DNA of 64,000 nt, from the NCBI GenBank assembly GCA_028821125.1, contig JAPPHD010000037.1, positions 52,714 to 116,713 on the forward strand. Reading direction: 5' to 3'. This document shows positions 17,508-26,469 of this stretch, piece after piece. The notes under the pieces are model-generated. The model searched no databases, had not been told where the DNA came from, and saw nothing but the letters and a program-made list of their open reading frames with translations. Positions within the stretch are counted from its first letter, which is position 1. Every line of letters starts with the position of its first letter. The stretch is from Gammaproteobacteria bacterium. GTDB lineage: Bacteria; Pseudomonadota; Gammaproteobacteria; Pseudomonadales; Azotimanducaceae. The position numbers were made by a program, and so were the translations under genes.

Positions 17508-17820
17508 TCCGGAGGTCGGCGGCCTGGAAGAACTGGAATCGCTCAAGGGCCTGCTCGATCACCGCGTGCGGCTCGCGATCTGCATTCTGCTCGCCGAACA
17601 CGACGCCATGTCGTTCAGCCGGCTCAAGCAGGTGCTCGAAGAGACGGACGGCAGCCTGGGCACGCACCTGCGCAAACTCGAGGATGGCGGGTACCTGGCG
17701 ATCGAGAAGAGTTTCCGCGATCGCCGGCCGGTGACCTGGTACGAATTGACCGAGCCGGGTCGATCGAAACTCAGGAACCACGTCTCCAACCTGGCACGCC
17801 TGATCGACCGGGTAGGCTGA
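17494..17820 (+). CDS. Winged-helix transcriptional regulator
   Basis: A 108-residue DNA-binding protein. The core LKGLLDHRVRLAICILLAEHDAMSFSRLKQVLEETDGSLGTHLRKLEDGGYLAIEKSF is a winged helix of the HTH_34/MarR-like type, with the recognition helix around DGSLGTHLRKLE and the wing at RRPVTWYELT. The start at 17494 (MQRTDPE) overlaps the membrane-protein gene by 14 bases, so translation is coupled. It probably represses its own promoter through the AACAAAGT/ACTTTGTT repeat upstream. Confidence 0.85.
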   Translation: MQRTDPEVGGLEELESLKGLLDHRVRLAICILLAEHDAMSFSRLKQVLEETDGSLGTHLRKLEDGGYLAIEKSFRDRRPVTWYELTEPGRSKLRNHVSNLARLIDRVG

Positions 17821-17898
17821 CACCGCGGCGAACAGCGCTGTTCACTTGAACGCCTGATAGCGGATACTCCGTTTTCTTCAGCGGCAGGGCGGCGATCC

Positions 17899-18666
17899 TT
17901 GACGGACGGGATACGGATACGGGGCTTGAGCCACGTTTACGCGGGCGGCGGTGAATCCGTTGCCGCGCTTGGCGGAATCGACCTGGAAATCCCGGCCGGG
18001 CAGTTCGTCTCCCTGGTCGGCGCGAGCGGCTGCGGCAAGACCACGCTGCTCGACATTCTGAGCGGTCTGCTGGAGATGCAGGCGGGCGAAGTGCTGCTCG
18101 CCGGCAAGCCGCCTCAGGCCGGCCGGCGCGACATGGCCCGGATGTTTGCCCGGGATGCGCTCATGCCCTGGAAATCCGCGGCGGGCAACGTGGAGTTCGC
18201 CCTGGCCACGCGCATCGGCGACACGAAGGAACGGGCATCCCGGGTCGATGCGCTTCTGGAATCCGTGGGCCTGGGCGAATTCAGGGATGCCCTGCCGGGC
18301 GAACTGTCCCAGGGCATGCGGCAGCGGGTGGCGCTGGCCCGCACTTTCTCGCTGCGCAGCCGCTTCATCATGCTCGACGAGCCGTTCGGCGCCCTGGACG
18401 CCCTGACCAAGATCACCCTGCAGGACCGGCTGGTGGAACTCTGGGAGCAGATTTCCGGCAGCACGGTGGTGCTGGTGACCCACGATCTGGCCGAAGCGGC
18501 AGCCCTTTCAGACCGCGTCATCGTGATGTCGCCCCGGCCCGGGCGCATCGTCGCGGATGTACCCGTCGATCTGCCCCGGCCTCGCAACGTGCGGGCGCTG
18601 CATGCCATGGACGGGTTCCAGAAACTCGTGGCCGGGTTGTGGGAAACGTTGGATGCCGCGTCGTGA
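17899..18666 (+). CDS. ABC transporter ATP-binding protein (SsuB/TauB-like)
   Basis: A 255-residue ATPase completing the importer. Walker A is GASGCGKTT (residues 41-49), the signature is LSQGMRQR, Walker B FIMLDEPFGALD and the switch histidine is in LVTHDLAEA. The usual Q-loop glutamine is replaced: the segment reads RMFARDALMPW, with Ala84 where most relatives have Gln. The start is a TTG at 17899, with a nearby GGCGG as weak ribosome site. It lies 78 bases after the inserted membrane-protein/regulator cassette. Confidence 0.88.
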   Translation: MTDGIRIRGLSHVYAGGGESVAALGGIDLEIPAGQFVSLVGASGCGKTTLLDILSGLLEMQAGEVLLAGKPPQAGRRDMARMFARDALMPWKSAAGNVEFALATRIGDTKERASRVDALLESVGLGEFRDALPGELSQGMRQRVALARTFSLRSRFIMLDEPFGALDALTKITLQDRLVELWEQISGSTVVLVTHDLAEAAALSDRVIVMSPRPGRIVADVPVDLPRPRNVRALHAMDGFQKLVAGLWETLDAAS

Positions 18667-18669
18667 CGG

Positions 18670-19542
18670 TCAGGCGTCTCGTCCGACGAGGAACCGGCCC
18701 TGCATCGCTTCGAGCTCCTCGAATCCGACGATCGCCTTGAATTCCCCCATGCTGGTGACGCCGTTGGGCAGTTGTGCGGATGTATGCCGTTCAGCCAGTG
18801 TCTTGAGGTTGGCCCGGAGCGCCGCGCTTGCGGTCATCAACGCAACCAGCGGGAACACCGCGAGGCCGGCCAGTTGCTCCACCTGCCCGGGTTCCAGGTC
18901 GCTTTCCAGCCAGCCGAGCAGTTGCAGCGACAGGGGTACCCCGACCGCTTCCCGGAACCGGGCAAGGCCATCGAAGTCGCTGAAGCACTTCGATATGGGC
19001 TGCACCAGGTCCGCGCCGGCGTCGACGTAGGCCTGGCCCCGGTCGATGGCTTCGGCTTCGTCCATGGCATCAGTCCGGGCGATGATCAGCGTGTCGGCGC
19101 TGTTCCTTGCATAAGCCGCCGCCCGGATCTTTGCGGCGCCTTCTTCGAGCGTCAGTATCTCCACCTCGTTGGCGGCGGCGGGGCAGCGCTTGGGCGACTC
19201 CTGGTCCTCGAAGATCATGGCCGCGACCCCGGCGCGCTCGAACTCGCGCACCGTGCGCATGACGTTGATGGCGTTGCCGTAGCCGGTATCCGTGTCGGCA
19301 ATGACCGGAATCGATACGGCATCCACGATCTTGCCGACGACGGTGAGGTTCTCGGACATGGTGTACAGCTCCATGTCCGGCTGGCCGAGGTGCGAGGCGG
19401 AGATGCCGAATCCGGTGGTCATGGCCGCGGTGAAGCCCGCTTCCTCGATCAGGCGTGCGGAGAGCGCATCGTAGGCGCCGGCCGCCCAGACGGTCCGGCC
19501 CGCACGGGCGGAGTCGGCGAATTGCGATGGTTCGAAACTCAT
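18670..19542 (-). CDS. Isocitrate lyase/PEP mutase family lyase (2,3-dimethylmalate-lyase-like)
   Basis: A 290-residue TIM-barrel lyase. Family landmarks are WAAGAYDALSARL, GFGISASHLG, the metal-binding DTDTGYGN (D83, D85), FEDQ and the catalytic loop SPKRCP (C120; 2-methylisocitrate lyases have KRCG). Members split 2-hydroxyacids to pyruvate plus another acid, or act as oxaloacetate decarboxylases or phosphonate enzymes. Its start overlaps the end of the LeuD-like hydratase gene by four bases. This exact partnership (two-subunit hydro-lyase plus lyase) matches dimethylmaleate hydratase and 2,3-dimethylmalate lyase of anaerobic nicotinate breakdown. The specific substrate is inference. Confidence 0.82.
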   Translation of the reverse strand: MSFEPSQFADSARAGRTVWAAGAYDALSARLIEEAGFTAAMTTGFGISASHLGQPDMELYTMSENLTVVGKIVDAVSIPVIADTDTGYGNAINVMRTVREFERAGVAAMIFEDQESPKRCPAAANEVEILTLEEGAAKIRAAAYARNSADTLIIARTDAMDEAEAIDRGQAYVDAGADLVQPISKCFSDFDGLARFREAVGVPLSLQLLGWLESDLEPGQVEQLAGLAVFPLVALMTASAALRANLKTLAERHTSAQLPNGVTSMGEFKAIVGFEELEAMQGRFLVGRDA

Positions 19543-20072
19543 GAGGTTGCCTCGATGTCTTGTTCGGCCCGGGCCCGGGCGTGCAGGTATCCGATCAGCC
19601 CGCCGGCTTCCAGCATCTGCCGGTCGGCTTCGGCGAGGGGCTCGAACGGGAGGCTCGAACCCCTGGTGAGGTTGCGTACGATGCCTGCCGTCCAGTCCAC
19701 TTCGACCCGGTCCCAGCGGTCGACCGCGTCGAGAATTCCGGGGCAGCAGACCTGGGGAAAGCCCATGGCGACCTCGCCCCGCCAGTAACCCGGCGCAAAG
19801 CTCTCCGCGATCACCCCGGCGATGCCGAGATGGCGCATGGCGATCATGGGCGGGTAGTGCGGGTGCCCGTAGCCGAAATTGTGATTGCCGACCAGCAGGT
19901 CTCCGGGTTGCACCTGTGCGTGAAACTCCGGCTCGAACTCGCGCATCGCCATGTCCGCGAGCTTCTCGACATCCTGGATCTTGATGTTCTTGACGCCGAC
20001 GATCTCGTCGATGTCGAAGTCGGCGCGTTCGAATATCCAGGCCACCCGGCCCTGCAGGTTGGAGAGCGCCAC
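19539..20072 (-). CDS. LeuD-like hydro-lyase small subunit (dimethylmaleate hydratase type)
   Basis: A 177-residue swivel-domain subunit of the aconitase family. It starts LQGRVAWIFERADFDIDEIVGVKNI; GDLLVGNHNFGYGHPHYPP corresponds to the LeuD active-site loop (normally GxNFGCGSSREH), and GVIAESFAPGYWRGEVAMGFP follows. The Ser-Ser-Arg loop of isopropylmalate isomerase is replaced by YGHPHYPP, so substrate specificity differs from LeuD. It pairs with the large subunit at 20163 and overlaps the downstream lyase gene by four bases. Confidence 0.82.
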   Translation of the reverse strand: MALSNLQGRVAWIFERADFDIDEIVGVKNIKIQDVEKLADMAMREFEPEFHAQVQPGDLLVGNHNFGYGHPHYPPMIAMRHLGIAGVIAESFAPGYWRGEVAMGFPQVCCPGILDAVDRWDRVEVDWTAGIVRNLTRGSSLPFEPLAEADRQMLEAGGLIGYLHARARAEQDIEATS

Positions 20073-20162
20073 GTCAGGTTGTCCGGCCCCGCCCCGAGGG
20101 CGGCATGGCGGCTGCCCGGGAACCCGACGACTTTTGCAACTGACGAATGCGGACAGGCACGG

Positions 20163-21422
20163 CTACTGGAGATAGGGTCTCGGGTCGGTGATCTTGCCGG
20201 TGAGCGCCGACGCCGCCACCGCGGCCGCGTTGACGATGTAGATCTCCGAATCGGGGCTGCCCATGCGCCCGCGAACGTTCAGCGTACCGGTGGATACGGC
20301 CCGCTGCCCGGCGGTCATGACGCCCGCGCGGCCGAAGCAGTAGTCGCAGGAGGAAGAGGTGACGAAAGCCCCGGCGGCGATCAGGTCGGTGAGGTATCCG
20401 CGCCGGGACGCCTCCTCCATGATGGCCTGGCTGGTCGGCACCACGTGCAGTTGGAAGCCCGGCTTGATGTGCCGCCCCTTGAGCACCCTGGCAGCGATCT
20501 CCAGGTCTTCCAGCCGGCCCGAGGCGCAGGAGCCGAGATAGCCGACCTGTACTTCGGTGCCCGCATGGTCCGCAAGGTTCTGCGTGTTCCTGGGGCTCGG
20601 CGGCACCACGGCCACCGGTTCCAGCGCCTTGACGTCGATGTCGTGAACCGCCGAGTAGCTGGCATCCGCATCGGAGAACACCGGCTCGATGTCCAGGCGC
20701 GCCCTTTCCCGGGCAATGGGCAGCGTCAGGTCGTCGGGGTTCATGATGGCGGTGACGGCGCCGGTGAACATCGCCAGGCAGTTGATGGTCTGGCGGCCGT
20801 CGACGGAAATTCCCGCAAGCCCGTCGCCGCCGATCTCCAGCACCTGGAAGCGGCAGGCGGCGGGGCCAAGTTCCCGGACGATGTGATGAAAGACATCCCG
20901 CGCCATCACGCCGGGCCCGGTCTCGCCGTGCAGGTTCACCCGGACGGTCGCGGGAACCTGCATCTGAATGCGCTCGTTGACGAAGGCTTCCAGCAGGTGG
21001 CGGCGAATGCCCATCGCCAGCGTGCCGAACGTGCCCATCTGGGAAACATGGCCGTCGAAATGCACCACGAAGGCGCCGGGTGTCGCATAGCCCAGCTCCG
21101 AGGCCACATGGTGCCCGATACCAAGGCGCTCGTAGACGGGGACGCCGTTCTTCTTGCCCCAGTCCCGTGTGTTCCTGTGCAGGTCTTCTTCCTCGGGCGT
21201 CACGGCGGGCACCATGTGATCGATGAAGAGCGCGAAACGCTCCGGTTCGGCCACCTTCTCGATGCCGAAGTCCTCCTCCATCTGCCTGAAGATGACGTTT
21301 GTATAGCCGGGAAAGTCGTAGGCGATCACGAAATCGGGCTTGGCGCGGACCTCGTCCCCGGCCTTTACCGACGCGAGTCCGGCGGCCCTGGCCAGAATCT
21401 TTTCTGCGATGGTCGATCCCAT
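20163..21422 (-). CDS. LeuC-like iron-sulfur hydro-lyase large subunit (dimethylmaleate hydratase type)
   Basis: A 419-residue aconitase-family large subunit. The [4Fe-4S] ligands are C299, C359 and C362 (GSCASG ... SSCDYCFG). Other landmarks are SQMGTFGTLAMGIRR, the VNLHGETGPGVMARDVFHHI block and the C-terminal STGTLNVRGRMGS. At 419 residues it is the short LeuC type seen in archaeal isopropylmalate isomerases and in dimethylmaleate hydratase. No leuA or leuB lies nearby, but a PEP-mutase-type lyase follows, so a catabolic hydration followed by C-C cleavage is the better reading. It leads the three-gene operon 21422-18670. Confidence 0.85.
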   Translation of the reverse strand: MGSTIAEKILARAAGLASVKAGDEVRAKPDFVIAYDFPGYTNVIFRQMEEDFGIEKVAEPERFALFIDHMVPAVTPEEEDLHRNTRDWGKKNGVPVYERLGIGHHVASELGYATPGAFVVHFDGHVSQMGTFGTLAMGIRRHLLEAFVNERIQMQVPATVRVNLHGETGPGVMARDVFHHIVRELGPAACRFQVLEIGGDGLAGISVDGRQTINCLAMFTGAVTAIMNPDDLTLPIARERARLDIEPVFSDADASYSAVHDIDVKALEPVAVVPPSPRNTQNLADHAGTEVQVGYLGSCASGRLEDLEIAARVLKGRHIKPGFQLHVVPTSQAIMEEASRRGYLTDLIAAGAFVTSSSCDYCFGRAGVMTAGQRAVSTGTLNVRGRMGSPDSEIYIVNAAAVAASALTGKITDPRPYLQ

Positions 21423-21546
21423 GGGCGCCCCTGTTGAATCCGGCAGTGGTGCAAGCGCATCTGCCGCGAACGGCGAGAGATTCGATGAGTCCGCAAGCGC
21501 GGCAGTCCCGCCGCCCCAGGCAAGATAGGAACAACGCTGAAGACTG

Positions 21547-23838
21547 TCAATGTGTGTGCGGGTTCAGGGGAGGTAAGGTTGGGAGTTGCCCCTGGCCAAG
21601 CGCGTCAGGCACTTGATCCCGATAGGGGAAATCAGACCGCGGGATGAAATAGGGAGATTCAGGGGCGCCGGGAATCAGGCTGTAGCCGATATCGGGGACG
21701 CCGACTTCCGGTTCGTACCTTTGCGGGTCGAACTCGATCACGAACCGTGTGCGGAAGAGGCTGGATTTTCCACTCAAAATCGCGTCAGTCGGGACCGAAC
21801 CGGTTTGGGAGTGTTCCTGCACCCCCGCATCGGGGAAACGATGCCAATACAGGGGCGTGATCATTTCCGCGATCCCGAGACGAACTGCGCCGTCATCGGT
21901 TTTCCACAGGGAGTACGAGTGTCCCTCGAATACCCCCTCGGGATAGCCGTTCATTATCGCCAGGTGCGGCAGTTCCGGGTTCATGCAGCCCGCGTAGACG
22001 CAGGCGAGGGAAGCGGGGTCGATCATCCGCGAGACCTTTGCAAGCATTCTGTCGTTCCGGTTGCCGGCCTGGTCCGTGCAGAACGCAATCAGTTCCCGGG
22101 CCACGGTATCTGCACTCGCGTCGCGGGGCAGTTCCCTGCCATCGATGAAGAATCGCGCCCTGAACCTGCCAACCCGCGCGTTCTGGTTGAGACGAAGAAA
22201 ATTCATGCAATTGCTGGCCAATCCTGTGTCATGCACCTCCCTGTTCGAGCGCGCATGGCGAACGAATGCCTCACCGATTTTCTCAAGCGTGATATCTGCA
22301 AGCGGCACGGCCGCATTGCTCTCGCCCAACCGGTCGGGCGCGGGGAACGGGATGCCGAGGTTGCGCAGGGCTGTTATCGTCGCGTCGTTTGGCCGGCCGT
22401 CCGCGGCCAGCACTCGACCGCCATCCACCTCCCGGCCTGTTTTCTGCTGCAATATCACCCACAAGCCATTCAGCACCTTTGAAACGTCGCCCGCCTTCGA
22501 CTTGAATGACCTGTCGTCGCCGGGCGGCCTGGCGGTGCGAATGTGTTGCTCTGTCTCCGGAAATTCTTCGGCGTACCAGGTGGCGGCTTGACAGATGCTG
22601 CGCAACGGGCTGTGTTCCTGGCCCATTCCACGGAGAATATCCCGGGCTTCGGACTCGCTTCGGGAGGAGAGGGCGATACGCCATAGCCAGCGGTACACAA
22701 GCGCCTCGTTCGTTTCACTCGCGTCCATGCCCGGCTCGCGCCACGCTGTCACCATTGCCAGGCTCAGGTTTTCGACCAGAGCTTCCGAATCCACCATCTG
22801 CGGGAACCTGGCCAGACGCTCAAGGCCGTCACGGATCAGCAGACTGGTCTCCACTGCCCTCGACACCAGGCCAGCCGGGATGCTGTCGCAGGAAACCTGG
22901 GCCAACAGAGCATGCCTTGCCGCCCCGGACAAGAAGCCGAGCGAATCGAACTGCGACCGGGCGGCCTGCCGTTCGTCGATGAAGCGGCCCACCTCCTCTT
23001 CGGCCAGTGCCCGCAATGCACCTTCATCGTCGAGTTGTTCGGGACGGATTCTCCAGGTAGCGACCGCATCGGAGAACCTCTGGTGCAATTCCTCGGCCGC
23101 ATCGGGCGTGAGCGTGTGCTCGTCGTAGTTCAGGGGCGGGGCGAATCGGGCGAAACGGTCACCAAGCGCCTGAAAGACGAGCGAGCCGTCCAGTCGAGGA
23201 TTGAACGCCGCAAGGGCTCTGCATTTGGCTGCGTGATAGTCATTGTGGGCATTGGCCACTTCCCGCGCTACCACTTCCCCTCGAATCTTGCGGGCTTCCT
23301 TGACACCGACCAGGTGCCTGCTGTCCCGTCCGGCCTCGACGATTGCCTCCCTGGTCTTGTCTGCGACCGCTTCGAATGAGATGCGGGCGGTAATCTCGGC
23401 GCGAATGCCACGGTACCTTTTATTCTCAACCTCCCGCTCGACCTCGGTTCTGATGGACTCCGTCGCGGCACCTTGCGGTTCTATCCTCCGCACGGCGTCA
23501 GCCAGCAGTTGATTGTTCTGTTGCACTCTGGCTTGCAGGTCGTCGGCCGCACGCACAGCGTTCGCCACCTTTCTGGCGGTCAATGGCGTGACGCGCCCGA
23601 GCCTGCTCAGCCCGCGCGCCGCCGCAACTTCCCTGGCAATCTCGGCACCGTAACTCCTGCCCAGAGCCTGCAGGAACCGGCCGGTGGCCTGATGGTTATC
23701 GGCGAGCCGGACGCGCCCGAACAAGCGGGCGAACAGCCCCGAACGCAAGGTTATGTTCTGTTGGCGAGATTGCGGCACGAGGATCGCACCCGGATCGGCC
23801 GCCTGGGCCGTATTCTGAAAACCCTGCAAGTCGAACAT
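21547..23838 (-). CDS. Large protein of unknown family
   Basis: A 763-residue protein that I do not recognise. The start at 23838 (MFDLQGFQNTAQ) has a GAGAGG site. It has no signal peptide or membrane helix. The N-terminal 250 residues are helical and rich in Ala, Arg and Glu (LQALGRSYGAEIAREVAAARGL; a charged stretch EVEREVENKR), likely coiled coil. The middle has LSLAMVTAWREPGMDASETNEALVYRW-like helices. The C-terminal third (FRARFFIDGRELP, GMAEMITPLYWHRF-like, RTRFVIEFDPQRYEP) looks like a separate mixed domain, ending in a Pro-rich tail. Isolated between catabolic genes. The layout recalls bacterial effectors, but that is speculation. Confidence 0.75.
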   Translation of the reverse strand: MFDLQGFQNTAQAADPGAILVPQSRQQNITLRSGLFARLFGRVRLADNHQATGRFLQALGRSYGAEIAREVAAARGLSRLGRVTPLTARKVANAVRAADDLQARVQQNNQLLADAVRRIEPQGAATESIRTEVEREVENKRYRGIRAEITARISFEAVADKTREAIVEAGRDSRHLVGVKEARKIRGEVVAREVANAHNDYHAAKCRALAAFNPRLDGSLVFQALGDRFARFAPPLNYDEHTLTPDAAEELHQRFSDAVATWRIRPEQLDDEGALRALAEEEVGRFIDERQAARSQFDSLGFLSGAARHALLAQVSCDSIPAGLVSRAVETSLLIRDGLERLARFPQMVDSEALVENLSLAMVTAWREPGMDASETNEALVYRWLWRIALSSRSESEARDILRGMGQEHSPLRSICQAATWYAEEFPETEQHIRTARPPGDDRSFKSKAGDVSKVLNGLWVILQQKTGREVDGGRVLAADGRPNDATITALRNLGIPFPAPDRLGESNAAVPLADITLEKIGEAFVRHARSNREVHDTGLASNCMNFLRLNQNARVGRFRARFFIDGRELPRDASADTVARELIAFCTDQAGNRNDRMLAKVSRMIDPASLACVYAGCMNPELPHLAIMNGYPEGVFEGHSYSLWKTDDGAVRLGIAEMITPLYWHRFPDAGVQEHSQTGSVPTDAILSGKSSLFRTRFVIEFDPQRYEPEVGVPDIGYSLIPGAPESPYFIPRSDFPYRDQVPDALGQGQLPTLPPLNPHTH

Positions 23839-24201
23839 AAACACCTCTCGCCTGTGCCAGCCTCCGCTCGAAATCGTACGCATTGGCTTTTCGCGGCGAT
23901 TCGACGCCTTCGCGGGGCTTCGACAACCGGAAGAATCGGAAGTTCAGGTTCAGACATCTCCTGCCCGCTTTCGCACCGTAGGGACGCGGCAGTCCTCCTT
24001 CCGGAAGCAGAATCAGGACGATGCCGACTGCTGACGATGCAGTCGTTACCGTCTTCGCGTTGCCGCGTGGTCCCTGCCCATTTGACTTGCCGTTCCCGGC
24101 CCCCTTACATTCAGCAGACGAGTGGAGGTGCCCGCTGCCGTCCGGGCGACGCGATTGGCGGGTGGGTTTTTGACAATGCCGATGCATCAGCGAGCGAAAC
24201 G
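23839..24201. other. Divergent intergenic region
   Basis: This 363-base stretch separates the orphan protein (minus) from the second hyuB (plus). It holds promoter sequences for both; only the plus-strand one at 24082-24110 is clear. Open frames here are extensions without ribosome sites. I see no RNA gene. Confidence 0.5.
24082..24110 (+). promoter_or_regulatory. Candidate promoter for the second hyuB operon
   Basis: TTGACT (24082-24087) and TTACAT (24105-24110) are 17 bases apart and about 90 bases before the hyuB start. The -35 matches consensus at five of six positions; the -10 is weak. Confidence 0.4.
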
Positions 24202-25965
24202 ATGACTGTCGCAACCGTCGACCCGGTCACCATGGAGGTGCTGCGCGGCCGCTTCACCGCGGTGGCCGACGAGATGCAGCACGCGCTGATCAAGAGTTCC
24301 TACTCGACGATCGTCACCGAGGCCCTCGATGCCACCTGCGCCGTCTACGACCATGACGGCCGCACCGTCGCCCAGGCCTGCGCCATTCCCATTCACCTGG
24401 GGGCGCTCACGGAACTCGGGCGGCGGTTCGCCCGGCGCTATCCGCGTGGCGAAGCGAAACCGGGCGATGTCTACCTGGTCAACGACCCCTATGCGGGTGG
24501 TACCCATCTGCCCGATTTCGCGGTTGCAAGCCCCGTCTTCCACCAGGGCGAACTTGTGGGTTACGTGGCCACCATGACGCATCACCAGGACATCGGCGGC
24601 ACCGCGCCAGGCAGTGCCGCGGCGGCGGTCTACGATCACCTTGCCGAGGGGCTGCGCATTCCGATGATTCGCCTGGCGAAGGAGGGTGTCGTCAGCGAAG
24701 ACCTGATGAGCCTGTTGACCGCGAATTCCCGGTCGCCGCGCAACATGCGGGGCGACCTCGAGGCGCAGATTGCCGGTTGCCGTACCGGCGAAGCGAGGCT
24801 CGAGGCCCTCTTCAGTCACTGGGGCACCGACGAGGTGCGCACCGGTGTCGATGCGCTCATGGACTATGGGGAACGCCTGACGAGGCTCGCCATCGAGCGG
24901 ATGGAGGATGGCGAATACACGTTCTCCGACTGGCTCGACGACGACGGGCTTTCGCCGGAGGCCGACCCGGTAGAGGTACGCGTCACCCTGCGGGTGAAGG
25001 GCACCGAACTGGAGTTCGACTTCACCGGTACCGGCGAGCAGGTCGGCGCGGCCATCAACAATGTACCGTCGTCCACGATCTCGTCGGTCTACTACGCGGT
25101 GCGCCTGCTCACCGGCGACGCCGCGCCCAACAACGATGGCTGCTTCCGCCCGGTGTCGGTCGTGCTGCCGCCCGGAACGATCGTCAACCCGACTTTCCCG
25201 GCGCCGGTGAATGCCCGGGGCGTCGGCATTGCGCGCATTGTCGATGCCGTGCTCGGGGCGCTTTCCGCCGCCTTGCCGTCAACCATTCCCGCGGCGGGAT
25301 GCGGGCACGCCACCGTGATTCTGGCGGGCGGCAGCGAACCGGAGACCGGCAGGCGTTTCGTCGGCGTGCTGGGCGGGCCGCTGCGCAGCGGCACCGGCGC
25401 GCGGCCGGCCATGGACGGGCTCGATGTGACCGACCACGACCTGTCCAATTCGCACCACATTCCCCTGGAAGTGACGGAAGGGGAACTGCCCGTACGCTAC
25501 CGGCAAATGGAACTCTGGCGCGATTCCGGCGGCGCCGGTACCTGGCGAGGCGGCCTGGGCTATCACGCCGAGGTGGACTGGCTGCGCGGCGAGGGCGTGC
25601 TGGCGCTGCGCGGCGAGCGGCAGCGGTTCCGGCCCTGGGGCGTTCACGGCGGGGAGCCGGCGCCGCCGTGCCGGTGGCAACTGGTGCACGAGGACGGCGC
25701 AGCCGAAAACCTGCCCGCCAAGTACCTCTTGCCCATCAAAGGGGGGCAGGCATTGAGTTACTGGTCCACGGGCGGCGGCGGGTACGGGCCACCCTGGCAC
25801 CGGGACGCCGAGCGCGTGCTGGCGGACGTGCTGGACGGCCGTGTCTCGACCGACGAGGCGCGGGAGCACTATGGCGTGGCGATCGAAGACGGGGCGGTGG
25901 ACCGGGCGGCAACCCGGGCGCTGCGCGCGGCACGGAAGGTGGCTGCGCAGCAGGCGGCCGGTTGA
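24202..25965 (+). CDS. hyuB: Hydantoinase/oxoprolinase family protein, subunit B (second copy)
   Basis: A 587-residue HyuB, close to the usual family length and without the C-terminal extension of the copy at 10140. It opens with DPVTMEVLRGRFTAVADEMQHALIKSSYSTIVTE, then VNDPYAGGTHLPDFA, HHQDIGGTAPGS, EFDFTGTGEQVGAAINN and GGGGYGPP. The frame continues far upstream, but similarity begins at MTVATVDPVTMEV, so 24202 is the start. It is followed by an NTF2-like gene, while its likely partner HyuA is on the opposite strand at 26533-28602. Confidence 0.88.
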   Translation: MTVATVDPVTMEVLRGRFTAVADEMQHALIKSSYSTIVTEALDATCAVYDHDGRTVAQACAIPIHLGALTELGRRFARRYPRGEAKPGDVYLVNDPYAGGTHLPDFAVASPVFHQGELVGYVATMTHHQDIGGTAPGSAAAAVYDHLAEGLRIPMIRLAKEGVVSEDLMSLLTANSRSPRNMRGDLEAQIAGCRTGEARLEALFSHWGTDEVRTGVDALMDYGERLTRLAIERMEDGEYTFSDWLDDDGLSPEADPVEVRVTLRVKGTELEFDFTGTGEQVGAAINNVPSSTISSVYYAVRLLTGDAAPNNDGCFRPVSVVLPPGTIVNPTFPAPVNARGVGIARIVDAVLGALSAALPSTIPAAGCGHATVILAGGSEPETGRRFVGVLGGPLRSGTGARPAMDGLDVTDHDLSNSHHIPLEVTEGELPVRYRQMELWRDSGGAGTWRGGLGYHAEVDWLRGEGVLALRGERQRFRPWGVHGGEPAPPCRWQLVHEDGAAENLPAKYLLPIKGGQALSYWSTGGGGYGPPWHRDAERVLADVLDGRVSTDEAREHYGVAIEDGAVDRAATRALRAARKVAAQQAAG

Positions 25966-25977
25966 ATGGAGGAACAA

Positions 25978-26439
25978 ATGGATCGGGAAGCGGAAATTCA
26001 GGAAATCATCGATCGCGAATCGCGGGGTTACGACGAGGAGGATGCAGACCTGCTGCTGTCGGTCTATCACCCGGACATGGTCTGGGCCTGGCCGCCCACG
26101 CCGACTTCATACGATCCCATGGACTGGGTATTGCGCATGGGCCGCTATGACGAGAAGCGCTGGCGGGTGTTGATCGAACGCTTCTTCGCGACCCACACGA
26201 TAGTGCACAACCACCGGGTCACCCGGAAGATCGTCGTTTCCCCGGAGGGGGACGGCGCCTTCGCCGTCGTGGACATCGATACGCTCTGGCGCCGCGAGGC
26301 CGAAGGCGATACGGCCTGGCACGACGGCAGCACCGAGGAGCATGTCATCGGCCGGGCGTGCAAGATCTACACGCTGGTCAACGGGGAATGGAAGATGCTC
26401 TATCAGCCCGGAACCATGCAGTATCCCGAGACCGCCTGA
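25978..26439 (+). CDS. SnoaL/NTF2-like protein
   Basis: A 153-residue protein with an NTF2/SnoaL alpha+beta cone: REAEIQEIIDRESRGYDEEDADLLLSVYHPDMVWAWPP is the first helix and strand, and the C terminus ends with YTLVNGEWKMLYQPG. Members are small enzymes or binding proteins for diverse small molecules. The ATG at 25978 has a good GGAGG site; another ATG 12 bases upstream touches the hyuB stop. It is co-transcribed with hyuB and may handle the same substrate. Confidence 0.85.
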   Translation: MDREAEIQEIIDRESRGYDEEDADLLLSVYHPDMVWAWPPTPTSYDPMDWVLRMGRYDEKRWRVLIERFFATHTIVHNHRVTRKIVVSPEGDGAFAVVDIDTLWRREAEGDTAWHDGSTEEHVIGRACKIYTLVNGEWKMLYQPGTMQYPETA

Positions 26440-26469
26440 ACCGGAACCTCACTGGGCACGCGACCTGCG

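Noticed and set aside
23473..24201. Upstream extension of the second hyuB
   Set aside because: The extension lies over the orphan protein gene on the opposite strand and has no HyuB similarity. Family sequence starts at 24202.
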